The notes beneath the pieces are model-generated. The model saw nothing but the letters and a program-made list of their open reading frames with translations, had not been told where the DNA came from and searched no databases. From Rhizobiaceae bacterium (GTDB taxonomy: Bacteria > Pseudomonadota > Alphaproteobacteria > Rhizobiales > Rhizobiaceae), in NCBI GenBank assembly GCA_023953835.1, contig JAMLJB010000001.1, forward strand, positions 1,488,001 to 1,552,000: a DNA stretch of 64,000 nucleotides, written 5' to 3'. Below are positions 56,920 through 64,000 of this stretch, one piece after another (positions within the stretch are counted from its first letter, which is position 1; each line of letters opens with the position of its first letter). The position numbers and the translations under genes are program-made.

Positions 56920-57621
56920 CTACTGGCCGAGTTTCGACCAGATCGAATTGTCTCCGAGGCCCGTGACCATCCGGTCATGGGCCTCTTTCTCTTCCGGACT
57001 GAGGCGCGGCGGCAGCGGTATTGGCCGGGCGCGCAGAACGATTTCCGAGCGCGCGCCGTTGGATGAAGAGGAGATTCCGCCGAGCGGCGTTTCGAGCAGC
57101 ATGGCGGCCTGCTTGCCGCCGATCAGTTCGACATAGACCTCGGCAAGCAGTTCGGAGTCCAGCAGCGCGCCATGCCTTGTGCGGCGGCTGTTGTCGATGC
57201 CGTAACGCCGGCAGAGCGCATCGAGCGAATTGGGACCCATCGGATGCTTGCGCCGGGCGAGCACAAGCGTATCCACGACGCGGGCGGGCTCGACCGCCGG
57301 GAAGCCGAGACGTTCAAGCTCGGCATTGATGAAATTCATGTCGAAGGTGGCGTTGTGCGCGACGAGCTTCGCGCCGTCGATGAACTCCATGAACCGGTCC
57401 GCGATGCCGCCGAAGATCGGCTTTCCGGTAAGCGACTCAAGCGAGATGCCGTGCACGGCGAGTGCTTCCGGGTGGATGTCGCGGCCATCGGGATGAATAT
57501 ATTCGTGGAACATGCGGCCCGTCGGGAAACGGTTGACCAGTTCGATGGCCCCGATCTCGATCACCCGGTCGAGCCGGAAATCGAGTCCCGTTGTTTCAGT
57601 GTCGAAGATGATTTCGCGCAT
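56920..57621 (-). CDS. dnaQ: DNA polymerase III epsilon subunit
   Basis: 3'-5' proofreading exonuclease of the replicase. The 233-residue protein has DnaQ motifs ExoI FDTETTGLD, ExoII LVAHNATFDMNFI and ExoIII RRTRHGALLDSELLAEVYVE. The ATG at 57621 begins MREIIFDTET, where homologues start; the frame extends 14 codons upstream across the parS-like site. It lies downstream of coaE near the putative origin, a conserved alphaproteobacterial position. Confidence 0.95.
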   Translation of the reverse strand: MREIIFDTETTGLDFRLDRVIEIGAIELVNRFPTGRMFHEYIHPDGRDIHPEALAVHGISLESLTGKPIFGGIADRFMEFIDGAKLVAHNATFDMNFINAELERLGFPAVEPARVVDTLVLARRKHPMGPNSLDALCRRYGIDNSRRTRHGALLDSELLAEVYVELIGGKQAAMLLETPLGGISSSSNGARSEIVLRARPIPLPPRLSPEEKEAHDRMVTGLGDNSIWSKLGQ

Positions 57622-57633
57622 GGGCCGCCGCTC

Positions 57634-57649
57634 TGTTTCACGTGAATCG
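57634..57649. promoter_or_regulatory. parS-like ParB binding site 1
   Basis: TGTTTCACGTGAATCG matches the ParB site consensus TGTTTCACGTGAAACA at 14 of 16 positions. It lies 12 bp upstream of the dnaQ ATG, in the coaE-dnaQ gap, 3.2 kb from the putative origin. It shares the 14-mer GTTTCACGTGAATC with the site in hemE. Confidence 0.7.
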
Positions 57650-57715
57650 TAGCCGCTATGCATTTGCGATGGAATCCCCGATCACGAAAATCCGGGGAAA
57701 AGAAGCCGACGTAGA

Positions 57716-58303
57716 TCAATCGCCGTTCAGCAAGTCGGAAATGATCGCGGCAACGGCGGCGCGCGCGGCTTCCATGCCCTCCCCCGTGTCGACGATATAG
57801 TCCGCCTGCCGTCTCTTTTCGGCATCCGGCATCTGCTTTTGCAGGATCGACTCGAATTTGGCTTCCGTCATGCCCGGGCGTTCGAGCACGCGCTTGCGCT
57901 GGATGTCCGGTGACGCCGTGACCACGACGATCCTGTCGACGCGCTCGCGCCCGCCCGTCTCGAACAGAAGCGGAATGTCGAGCACGACGAGCGGCGCACC
58001 CGCCTTGCGATGACAGTCGAGGAAGGCATCGGCATCGCCGCGCACCAGTGGATGAACGATGGCTTCCAGCTTCTTCAACGCCGCGGCATCGCCGAGCACC
58101 CTTTGCGCCAGCAGCGCACGGTCCACCTCGCCGTCATGCGTGGTGCCCGGAAAAGCCTGCTCGACGAGCGGGGCCGCCTCGCCCCGGTAGAGCCTGTGGA
58201 CGGCCTCGTCGGAATCATGGACCGGCACGCCCGCTTCGGCGAACATTTTGGCTGTGGTCGATTTTCCCATTCCGATGGAGCCGGTGAGGCCGAGCACGAT
58301 CAT
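57716..58303 (-). CDS. coaE: Dephospho-CoA kinase
   Basis: Last step of coenzyme A synthesis. The 195-residue P-loop kinase has GLTGSIGMGKST, VHDSDEAVHRLYRGEA and VLDIPLLFETGGRERVD. Its ATG overlaps the aroE stop as TGATG, placing it in the maf-aroE-coaE run. Confidence 0.96.
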   Translation of the reverse strand: MIVLGLTGSIGMGKSTTAKMFAEAGVPVHDSDEAVHRLYRGEAAPLVEQAFPGTTHDGEVDRALLAQRVLGDAAALKKLEAIVHPLVRGDADAFLDCHRKAGAPLVVLDIPLLFETGGRERVDRIVVVTASPDIQRKRVLERPGMTEAKFESILQKQMPDAEKRRQADYIVDTGEGMEAARAAVAAIISDLLNGD

Positions 58304-59142
58304 CAATGCGCGTCCATGCTGGCGAGGACATGGCGTCGAAGCTCTTCGGTGACCTTGGGACGCATGCCGAACCAGCGTTCGAAGCCAGGCACAGCCTGAT
58401 GCAGCAGCATCCCGAGGCCATCGACGGTTTTCAGGCCGCGCTGCCGGGCCGCGGCAAGAAAAGGCGTTTCAAGCGGGACATAAACGATGTCGGTCACCAG
58501 CGCGCCCTCCGGCAACAGGCCGGGATCGGCGGGAAGCCCGCCATGGCCCGACATGCCGAGCGACGTCGTGTTGACGAGCAGTCCCGCATCCGCAAGCAGA
58601 CCCCCAGCAGCGGACAGGTCATGCGCTGACACATCTCCGCCAAAGCTGTCGGCAAGGTCCTGCGCCCGTTCGCGCGTCCGGTTCAGCACGCGCACATCGC
58701 GAATATTTCGTCCCAGAAGCGCGTGGACGATCGCTCGCGCCGCGCCGCCGGCTCCAAGCACGACGGCGGTTCGCACCTCGTGCCAGCCCGGAGCACGGTC
58801 GTCGAGATTTGCCGCGAAGCCATAGGCGTCCGTATTGCTTCCGCACAGAAGCCCGTCTTCCAGCCAAAGCGTGTTCACCGCACCGATTGCTTCCGCCGCC
58901 GCATCCCGGCGCACTGCCAGCCGATAGGCGATCTCCTTGTGCGGGATGGTGACATTGCCGCCGATGAGCCCTCGCTCGGCAAGGCCGGTTGCAAACGCTG
59001 TGAACTCTTCCGGCGCGACATCGATCGCATCATAGGTGCCGGCGAGCCCGTACTGGGCCAGCCAGTAGCGATGGATGGCGGGCGAACGGGAATGCCCGAT
59101 GGGATGGCCGCATACGAATGCGCGGCGGGACGTGTCAGCCAT
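58303..59142 (-). CDS. aroE: Shikimate dehydrogenase
   Basis: Reduces 3-dehydroshikimate with NADPH in aromatic amino acid synthesis. The 279-residue protein has [20 protein letters not shown], the catalytic lysine in [29 protein letters not shown] and the nucleotide loop [15 protein letters not shown]. Its start overlaps the maf stop by eight bases. Confidence 0.96.
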   Translation of the reverse strand: MADTSRRAFVCGHPIGHSRSPAIHRYWLAQYGLAGTYDAIDVAPEEFTAFATGLAERGLIGGNVTIPHKEIAYRLAVRRDAAAEAIGAVNTLWLEDGLLCGSNTDAYGFAANLDDRAPGWHEVRTAVVLGAGGAARAIVHALLGRNIRDVRVLNRTRERAQDLADSFGGDVSAHDLSAAGGLLADAGLLVNTTSLGMSGHGGLPADPGLLPEGALVTDIVYVPLETPFLAAARQRGLKTVDGLGMLLHQAVPGFERWFGMRPKVTEELRRHVLASMDAH

Positions 59143-59734
59143 CGATCCAGTCCATCCGGCGAAGTTCGGCGAGTAAAGGCAGGAGCGGCAGGCCGACAAT
59201 CGTGAAGTAGTCGCCTTCGACCTTCTCGAAAAGCTGTATGCCCTCGCCTTCGATCTGGTAGGCCCCGACGCTGGAAAGCGCCTTGTCCCCGACGCGCGCC
59301 AGGTAGCGCCCGACGAAGCCCGGCTCCAATGCGCGCATGGTAAGGGTCGCGACCGATACGTGCCGCCACAACGCCTCGCCGTTTCGCGTCAGCACAAGCG
59401 CGCTGTTGAGATTGTGTGTTTTGCCGGACAGGCGTAGGAGCTGCCGCCTTGCCGCTTCCATGTCGGCAGGCTTGTGGAGCACTTCGTCGCCGAGCGAAAG
59501 CGTCTGGTCGCAGCCCAGCACGAGTGCGCCCGGCAGGCGGCCGCTCACCTCCTCGGCCTTGGCTTCCGCGAGGATAAGGGCGACATCCTCCGGCGAAACG
59601 CCGCTGTCCTTGAGTGGAGCTTCCAGCGCGCGTTCATCGACCCTGGCAGGGACAGCCTCAAAGGGAATGCCGGCATTTTGCAGCAGGGCTTTGCGGAAGG
59701 GGCTTGCGGAGGCAAGGATCAGCTTTTCAGTCAT
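59135..59734 (-). CDS. maf: Maf-family nucleotide pyrophosphatase
   Basis: Hydrolyses modified or non-canonical nucleoside triphosphates. The 199-residue protein starts [19 protein letters not shown] and has [20 protein letters not shown] and [20 protein letters not shown]. It begins 9 bp from the end of repeat copy B, which lies between it and the upstream kinase/pyrophosphorylase gene. Confidence 0.95.
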   Translation of the reverse strand: MTEKLILASASPFRKALLQNAGIPFEAVPARVDERALEAPLKDSGVSPEDVALILAEAKAEEVSGRLPGALVLGCDQTLSLGDEVLHKPADMEAARRQLLRLSGKTHNLNSALVLTRNGEALWRHVSVATLTMRALEPGFVGRYLARVGDKALSSVGAYQIEGEGIQLFEKVEGDYFTIVGLPLLPLLAELRRMDWIDG

Positions 59735-59743
59735 CGGCTGTGC

Positions 59744-60016
59744 CTAGAGCGTTTCATGGTCAGGTTGAAGCATTCTGCCGATGATGGTTTGCGACAAGGC
59801 CGAGGGCATTGTCGCAGGTCGGGCTGGTTGCCCGGACAAGACGATGGCCGAAGGATTTGGCCCAAACCAGCCCGGCCCTTCGGGTTTGCGGTTGGCGGGC
59901 GCCCGCTTCGTCATGCCGCTCGAACGGGCCACCAGCCCGCACTTCACGGCCTTCCTTGCGGATCGCCTCGCCAACCGACAAACAGAATGCCTCAACCTGA
60001 CCATGAAACGCTCTAG
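59744..60016. repeat. Palindromic intergenic repeat, copy B (CTAG-ended, 273 bp)
   Basis: CTAG ends flank a 34-bp terminal inverted repeat (59744-59777 against 59983-60016) with one mismatch. Its reverse complement aligns with copy A at 9076-9436 except for A's middle insertion. Four positions in the ends differ between the copies, and in each copy both ends carry the matching base, so pairing is kept. The right CTAG contains the TAG stop of the kinase/pyrophosphorylase gene. The element therefore lies inside what looks like an operon, between that gene and maf. Open frames within it are not considered genes. Confidence 0.85.
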
Positions 60017-60834
60017 CGATTCTTCCGCCGCAAGGCAACGATGGCCGCTGCGGTCTCCTCGATGGAGCGCCGGCTGACATCGATCATCGGCCAGCCGTGG
60101 CGCGTGCAAAGCTGCCTCGCATAGGTGAGTTCTTCGGATATATGCACCCTGTCCGCATAGGAATTGGGATCGAAGCCCGAGGTGGCCCCAAGGAGCCGGT
60201 TCTGCCGCACATGCGATATGCGCTCGGCGGTGGCGACGAGGCCGACGATCAGCGGGTTTTTCGCCTCGAACAAGCTTTGCGGCAGCGGCACGCCCAGCAC
60301 GATGGGAATGTTCGCGGTCTTGATGCCGCGATTGGCCAGATAGATGCTGGTCGGCGTTTTCGAGGTGCGTGAAATGCCGATCAGCACGATGTCGGCATCG
60401 TCCAGATCATGCTGGAGCTGCCCGTCATCATGTTCCATGGTGAAGTTCAGCGCGTCGATGCGCTTGAAATAGTCCGCGTCGAGCACGTGCTGCGCGCCCA
60501 CCCGCCTGCCCGCCGGTGCGCCGAGAAAGGTCTGGAACACGGTCAGAACGGGTTCCAGCACCGATACGCATGGCAGGCCGAGCGTCGCGCAGCGCTCGTC
60601 GATCTGGCGGCTGAGCGACTGGTCCACCACCGTGTAGAGCACGATACCGGGTTCGTCCTCGATATCCTCGAACACCTTCGTCAACTGCTTGTCCGTGCGA
60701 ATCAGCGGATAGATATGCTCGATGGCGCGCGCTTCCTTATACTGTGCCGAAGCCGCGCGGCCCGCCGCCAGCAGCGTCTCGCCTGTCGCGTCGGAAATCA
60801 GGTGGAGATGGAAGAAATTCTGCGATCTGTTCAC
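60013..60834 (-). CDS. Pyruvate phosphate dikinase/PEP synthase regulatory kinase-pyrophosphorylase
   Basis: Bifunctional DUF299 protein that inactivates (ADP-dependent phosphorylation) and reactivates (Pi-dependent dephosphorylation) PPDK or PEP synthase. The 273-residue length is typical. It begins [20 protein letters not shown] and has the P-loop-like [20 protein letters not shown]. The start is a GTG at 60834, since the upstream part of the long open frame lies in the putative origin. The stop TAG is formed by repeat copy B. Confidence 0.93.
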   Translation of the reverse strand: MNRSQNFFHLHLISDATGETLLAAGRAASAQYKEARAIEHIYPLIRTDKQLTKVFEDIEDEPGIVLYTVVDQSLSRQIDERCATLGLPCVSVLEPVLTVFQTFLGAPAGRRVGAQHVLDADYFKRIDALNFTMEHDDGQLQHDLDDADIVLIGISRTSKTPTSIYLANRGIKTANIPIVLGVPLPQSLFEAKNPLIVGLVATAERISHVRQNRLLGATSGFDPNSYADRVHISEELTYARQLCTRHGWPMIDVSRRSIEETAAAIVALRRKNR

Positions 60835-61072
60835 ACGGTTTTTCCCGGCCCTGTGGGCATCTGTGGAAAAGGCTGGAGAAAAACCCTGCCTGCTCCGGGC
60901 GGACTGTATCAGATCGCCACTTGTCCACAATTCACACGGATGCGCGGGCGGCTTGACCCCTGTGGAAGATTGCGTGGGAAAGTCTTGCCGCCATCGGAGC
61001 ACGGATGGCGCGGTCGCGGGATGCACTCCGCAAATCCTTGTCGGCGCTCGCAGTTTCCGGATATCCCCACAG

Positions 61073-61087
61073 TTAACAAATCCTTAA
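61073..61087. promoter_or_regulatory. CtrA full binding site
   Basis: TTAA-CAAATCC-TTAA exactly fits TTAA-N7-TTAA, the site of the cell-cycle regulator CtrA, which represses origin firing in Caulobacter. It lies between the DnaA-like boxes and hemE, 121 bp before the hemE ATG. Confidence 0.75.
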
Positions 61088-61153
61088 CCGGGGTTCCGCG
61101 ACACTATGCGATCTGGCGCGGCGGCCGACCATTGTGAATGATGGCCTATTCCC

Positions 61154-61185
61154 GATTCCAACAGAGTCTAAGAATCAAAAGACTC
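61154..61185. promoter_or_regulatory. Cluster of four GANTC (CcrM) sites
   Basis: GATTC (61154-61158), GAGTC (61164-61168), GAATC (61172-61176) and GACTC (61181-61185) lie within 32 bp, using each of the four possible middle bases once. GANTC is the target of the cell-cycle methylase CcrM. AGAGTCT and AGACTCT here also form a 7-bp inverted repeat ending in TTTT. Confidence 0.65.
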
Positions 61186-61208
61186 TTTTCTCTAGAGATT
61201 GATTATTT

Positions 61209-62249
61209 ATGACGCCAACCGGCAAGCGACGCGTTGTCGAGGTATTGAAGGGAAGAACAGACGGCCTCCCGCCGCCGATCTGGATGATGCGTCAGGCTGG
61301 ACGCTACCTGCCTGAATACCGCCAGACGCGCGCTGAAGCAGGGAGCTTTCTCGATCTTTGCTACAATCCCGATTTCGCCGTTGAGGTGACGCTGCAACCG
61401 ATACGCAGGTTCGGCTTCGACGCATCGATCCTCTTTTCCGACATATTGGTCGTGCCGCACGCGCTGGGTCGCGACCTGCGCTTCGAAGAGGGTCGGGGTC
61501 CGTTGATGACGCCTCTGCAGGCGGACGAGGTCGAGGGGATTGAGGGGGACGCGTTTCACGTGAATCTTTCGCCGGTCTACGAGACTGTGCGCAGGTTGCG
61601 GGCGGAGCTGCCGGACGAGACGACGCTGATTGGCTTTTGCGGCGCGCCATGGACCGTGGCGACCTATATGATCGCCGGGCACGGAACGAGTGATCAGGCC
61701 CCTGCCCGGCTGTTTGCCTATCGCTATCCGGCTGAAATGAAGCGGCTGCTCGACCTGCTGGCGGAAAAGTCGGCGGAATATCTCATCAGGCAGATCGAAG
61801 CTGGCGCGGACGTCGTGCAGATCTTCGATTCATGGGCAGGGGTCCTCGATCAGGATCTGTTCGAGCGCTGCTGCGTGGAGCCAGTGGCGAAGATCGTGCG
61901 ACGCGTTGCGGAAGCCTGTCCCGATGTGCCGGTTATTGCCTTTCCACGCGGTGCGGGCAGCAGGTATTCGAGCTACCGGCAAGTGACGGGAGCTGCTGCG
62001 CTGGGACTCGACTGGACGGTCCCGCTTTCTGAGGCGCGGGAATTGCAGAAGGCGGGCGCGGTGCAGGGCAATCTGGACCCGGTGCGGCTGGTGGCGGGCG
62101 GCAAGGCGCTGGAGGACGGGGTGCGGGCGATCCTCGAGAATCTTGCGACTGGCCCATTGGTGTTCAACCTCGGCCATGGCATTACACCCGAAACACCGAT
62201 TCCGCATGTCGAAGCGATGCTCAAGCAGGTGAGGAGCTGGCCACGATGA
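61209..62249 (+). CDS. hemE: Uroporphyrinogen decarboxylase
   Basis: Decarboxylates uroporphyrinogen III to coproporphyrinogen III in heme synthesis. The 346-residue protein has the signature [20 protein letters not shown], the catalytic aspartate in [18 protein letters not shown], and [18 protein letters not shown]. It starts at the edge of the putative origin and overlaps hemJ by ATGA. A parS-like site is embedded at 61552-61567. Confidence 0.97.
   Translation: MTPTGKRRVVEVLKGRTDGLPPPIWMMRQAGRYLPEYRQTRAEAGSFLDLCYNPDFAVEVTLQPIRRFGFDASILFSDILVVPHALGRDLRFEEGRGPLMTPLQADEVEGIEGDAFHVNLSPVYETVRRLRAELPDETTLIGFCGAPWTVATYMIAGHGTSDQAPARLFAYRYPAEMKRLLDLLAEKSAEYLIRQIEAGADVVQIFDSWAGVLDQDLFERCCVEPVAKIVRRVAEACPDVPVIAFPRGAGSRYSSYRQVTGAAALGLDWTVPLSEARELQKAGAVQGNLDPVRLVAGGKALEDGVRAILENLATGPLVFNLGHGITPETPIPHVEAMLKQVRSWPR
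61552..61567. promoter_or_regulatory. parS-like ParB binding site 2 (inside hemE)
   Basis: CGTTTCACGTGAATCT matches the parS consensus at 13 of 16 positions and shares the 14-mer GTTTCACGTGAATC with the site at 57634. It lies in the hemE coding region, about 0.35 kb from the origin gap. Confidence 0.6.
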
Positions 62250-62779
62250 CCGAACAAGGCACGACGTCGCCGCGCATCGCCTATGTCAGGATGGCCGCCG
62301 GGATCGGCATTCTGATCGTGCTGACCGCCCTGCTTTTCATTCTGGGCGGTGACGGCTTCTACAACTGGGCAAAGGCGATCCATGTCATCGCGGTGATTTC
62401 CTGGATGGCGGGCATGCTCTATCTGCCACGCCTTTTCGTCTATCACGCGGAGGCCGCGAAGGGTTCGCCGCAGTCGGAAACCTTCAAGGTCATGGAGCGG
62501 CGGCTCCTGCGCGGCATCATCAATCCGGCGATGGTGGTGTCCTGGGCGTTCGGCCTATGGCTCGCCTGGAAGGGTTTCGGCTTCATGGGCGGCTGGCTGC
62601 ATGCCAAAATTTTCGCCGTCCTTGTATTGTCGGGCGTGCATGGTTATCTGTCGGTTGCGGTCCGGCGGTTCGCCAATGACGAGAACGTCAGGCCGGCGCG
62701 TCACTGGCGCATTGTGAACGAAGTGCCGACCGTACTGATGATCGTCATCGTCGTGCTGGTTGTGGTAAAGCCTTTTTGA
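62246..62779 (+). CDS. hemJ: Protoporphyrinogen IX oxidase HemJ
   Basis: Membrane enzyme that oxidises protoporphyrinogen IX, replacing HemG/HemY in many Alphaproteobacteria. The 177-residue protein has four or more helices. The conserved histidine lies in [20 protein letters not shown] with PRLFVYH after it, and [16 protein letters not shown] and [20 protein letters not shown] are typical. It is coupled to hemE by an ATGA overlap. Confidence 0.93.
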   Translation: MTEQGTTSPRIAYVRMAAGIGILIVLTALLFILGGDGFYNWAKAIHVIAVISWMAGMLYLPRLFVYHAEAAKGSPQSETFKVMERRLLRGIINPAMVVSWAFGLWLAWKGFGFMGGWLHAKIFAVLVLSGVHGYLSVAVRRFANDENVRPARHWRIVNEVPTVLMIVIVVLVVVKPF

Positions 62780-62937
62780 TTGCAGGGCATTATTAGCCGC
62801 CTCTTGCTCTTTCCTTCAGCAAAGCGTAAAAAGCGGTTCTTCCTTCCCGTTCCGCGCGCGTTTCCTTTCCAAGATCGGGCGCTTTCGGCATTCTGAGCAT
62901 CGCCGACATCTTCCCCCTACATACCCAGAGCCCACCC

Positions 62938-64000
62938 ATGCAGGAAATGAAACTACAGGATTTCAAGAACAAGAAGCCGACCGATCTGATCGCCTTCGCC
63001 GAATCGCTCGAGGTCGAGAACGCCAGCGTCATGCGCAAGCAGGAGCTGATGTTCGCGATTCTCAAGAAGCTCGCGGCGCAGGATGTCGAGATTATCGGCG
63101 ACGGTGTGGTCGAGGTGTTGCAGGACGGCTTCGGCTTCCTCCGCTCGGCCAACGCAAATTACCTTCCCGGCCCGGATGACATCTATATCTCGCCCTCTCA
63201 GATTCGCCGGTTTTCACTCAAGACGGGCGACACGGTAGAAGGCCCGATCCGCAGCCCGAAGGAAGGCGAACGCTACTTCGCGCTTCTCAAGGTCAACACC
63301 ATCAATTTCGATGATCCGGAAAAGATCCGTCACAAGATCCACTTCGACAATCTGACCCCGCTCTATCCGACAGAGCGCCTGAAAATGGAGATGGCGGTCC
63401 CGACCGGCAAAGATATTTCGCCGCGCGTGATCGACCTGGTCGCGCCGCTGGGCAAGGGCCAGCGTGCATTGATCGTGGCGCAGCCGCGCACCGGCAAGAC
63501 CGTGCTGTTGCAGAACATTGCCCACTCGATCACCACCAATCATCCTGAATGCTATCTCATCGTGCTGCTGATCGACGAGCGGCCGGAAGAGGTCACCGAC
63601 ATGCAGCGCTCGGTGAAGGGCGAGGTAATCTCGTCAACTTTCGACGAGCCGGCGGCACGCCATGTGCAGGTCGCCGAAATGGTGATCGAGAAAGCCAAGC
63701 GCCTTGTAGAGCATGGCCGTGACGTGGTCATCCTGCTCGATTCGATCACGCGGCTTGGCCGCGCCTACAATACGGTCGTGCCGTCATCCGGCAAGGTTCT
63801 GACCGGTGGCGTCGACGCGAATGCGCTGCAGCGACCGAAGCGGTTCTTCGGCGCGGCGCGCAATATCGAGGAAGGCGGGTCGTTGACCATTATCGCGACG
63901 GCGCTGATCGATACCGGCAGCCGCATGGATGAAGTCATCTTCGAAGAGTTCAAGGGCACGGGTAATTCGGAAATCGTGCTCGATCGCAAGGTCGCCGACA
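62938..64000 (+). CDS. rho: Transcription termination factor Rho (partial)
   Basis: Hexameric RNA helicase that ends transcription. The 354 residues in the window cover the N-terminal helical domain ([20 protein letters not shown]), the RNA-binding cold-shock-like domain ([20 protein letters not shown]) and the ATPase with Walker [11 protein letters not shown] near 184, followed by [16 protein letters not shown]. The family is about 420 residues, so the C-terminus lies beyond the right edge. The leader upstream of the ATG is pyrimidine-rich with no clear ribosome site, which would suit autoregulation at the mRNA. Confidence 0.96.
   Translation, partial: MQEMKLQDFKNKKPTDLIAFAESLEVENASVMRKQELMFAILKKLAAQDVEIIGDGVVEVLQDGFGFLRSANANYLPGPDDIYISPSQIRRFSLKTGDTVEGPIRSPKEGERYFALLKVNTINFDDPEKIRHKIHFDNLTPLYPTERLKMEMAVPTGKDISPRVIDLVAPLGKGQRALIVAQPRTGKTVLLQNIAHSITTNHPECYLIVLLIDERPEEVTDMQRSVKGEVISSTFDEPAARHVQVAEMVIEKAKRLVEHGRDVVILLDSITRLGRAYNTVVPSSGKVLTGGVDANALQRPKRFFGAARNIEEGGSLTIIATALIDTGSRMDEVIFEEFKGTGNSEIVLDRKVAD

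Larger units (their letters stand above)
60835..61208. other. Putative chromosomal replication origin (oriC)
   Basis: This 374-bp non-coding gap upstream of hemE holds DnaA-box-like 9-mers: TGTGGAAAA (60862-60870) and TTGTCCACA (60921-60929), each one mismatch from the TTATCCACA consensus or its complement. A weaker TGTGGAAGA lies at 60961-60969. It also has a perfect CtrA site, a GANTC cluster and an AT-rich end (61140-61208). In several Alphaproteobacteria, including Caulobacter and Sinorhizobium, the origin lies beside hemE. The call rests on these sites plus gene order; there is no strand-skew calculation behind it. Confidence 0.75.

Noticed and set aside
59744..60109. Open frames in repeat copy B on both strands
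   Set aside because: They share sequence with frames in copy A only because the DNA is repeated, and have no ribosome sites.

Overview
The window reads as a piece of alphaproteobacterial chromosome from the order Hyphomicrobiales (Rhizobiales), most like the Phyllobacteriaceae/Brucellaceae-type genera. Supporting signs are the lptC-lptA-lptB-rpoN-hpf-ptsN block, the hisB-hisH-hisA-hisF-hisE-coaA block, olsB, an imuA-imuB-dnaE2 cassette behind a GTTC-N7-GTTC LexA box, a CtrA site and GANTC sites, and DUF1150/DUF1402/DUF2244/Tim44-like genes. GC content looks high and coding is dense. No rRNA, tRNA, CRISPR array, transposase or integrase gene was seen.

Layout. 1-4.7 kb: malic enzyme (cut by the left edge) diverging from mutS. 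4.7-8.6 kb: a non-homologous end-joining module (ligD, ku) behind a ferritin-like stress gene that has a match to an EcfG/RpoE2 general-stress promoter. 9.1-9.4 kb: copy A of a palindromic intergenic repeat abutting cysK. 10.8-16.0 kb: LPS export genes, sigma-54, ribosome hibernation factor and EIIA-Ntr, closed by a strong terminator. 16-25 kb: small heat shock protein, nucleoside hydrolase and ribokinase, an Ada-like DNA repair protein, nth, a hybrid sensor kinase, olsB and a TRIC-type channel. 25-30.7 kb: the SOS mutagenesis cassette imuA-imuB-dnaE2.

30.7-33.2 kb is the one accessory-looking stretch: lower coding density, orphan helix-turn-helix genes and at least two genes broken by single-base losses. 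33.2-38.7 kb: grpE, coaA and the histidine operon. 38.8-49.6 kb is the most unusual block: a five-gene minus-strand operon made of a 1832-residue secreted-type protein with an N,N-dimethylformamidase-like domain and alternating DUF4082/cadherin-like repeats, a COG0523 (CobW-type) metallochaperone GTPase, a small conserved protein, and a type I secretion ATPase and HlyD-type adaptor. 49.9-64 kb: hslVU, a DUF1402 gene, then Smr, mltA, a Tim44-like gene, fxsA, secB, dnaQ, coaE, aroE, maf, a kinase/pyrophosphorylase, hemE, hemJ and rho.

The 374-bp gap upstream of hemE (60835-61208) has the marks of the chromosomal replication origin: DnaA-box-like 9-mers, a perfect CtrA full site, four GANTC sites within 32 bp, and two parS-like 16-mers nearby (57634 and 61552). 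Copy B of the palindromic repeat lies about 0.8 kb away, between the kinase/pyrophosphorylase gene and maf. In both repeat copies the terminal CTAG forms the stop codon of the adjoining gene, and the two ends covary between copies.

The strongest candidates for something undescribed are the metallochaperone-containing type I secretion operon and the CTAG-ended, end-covarying palindromic element. All functional calls come from reading motifs and gene order; no database search was run.
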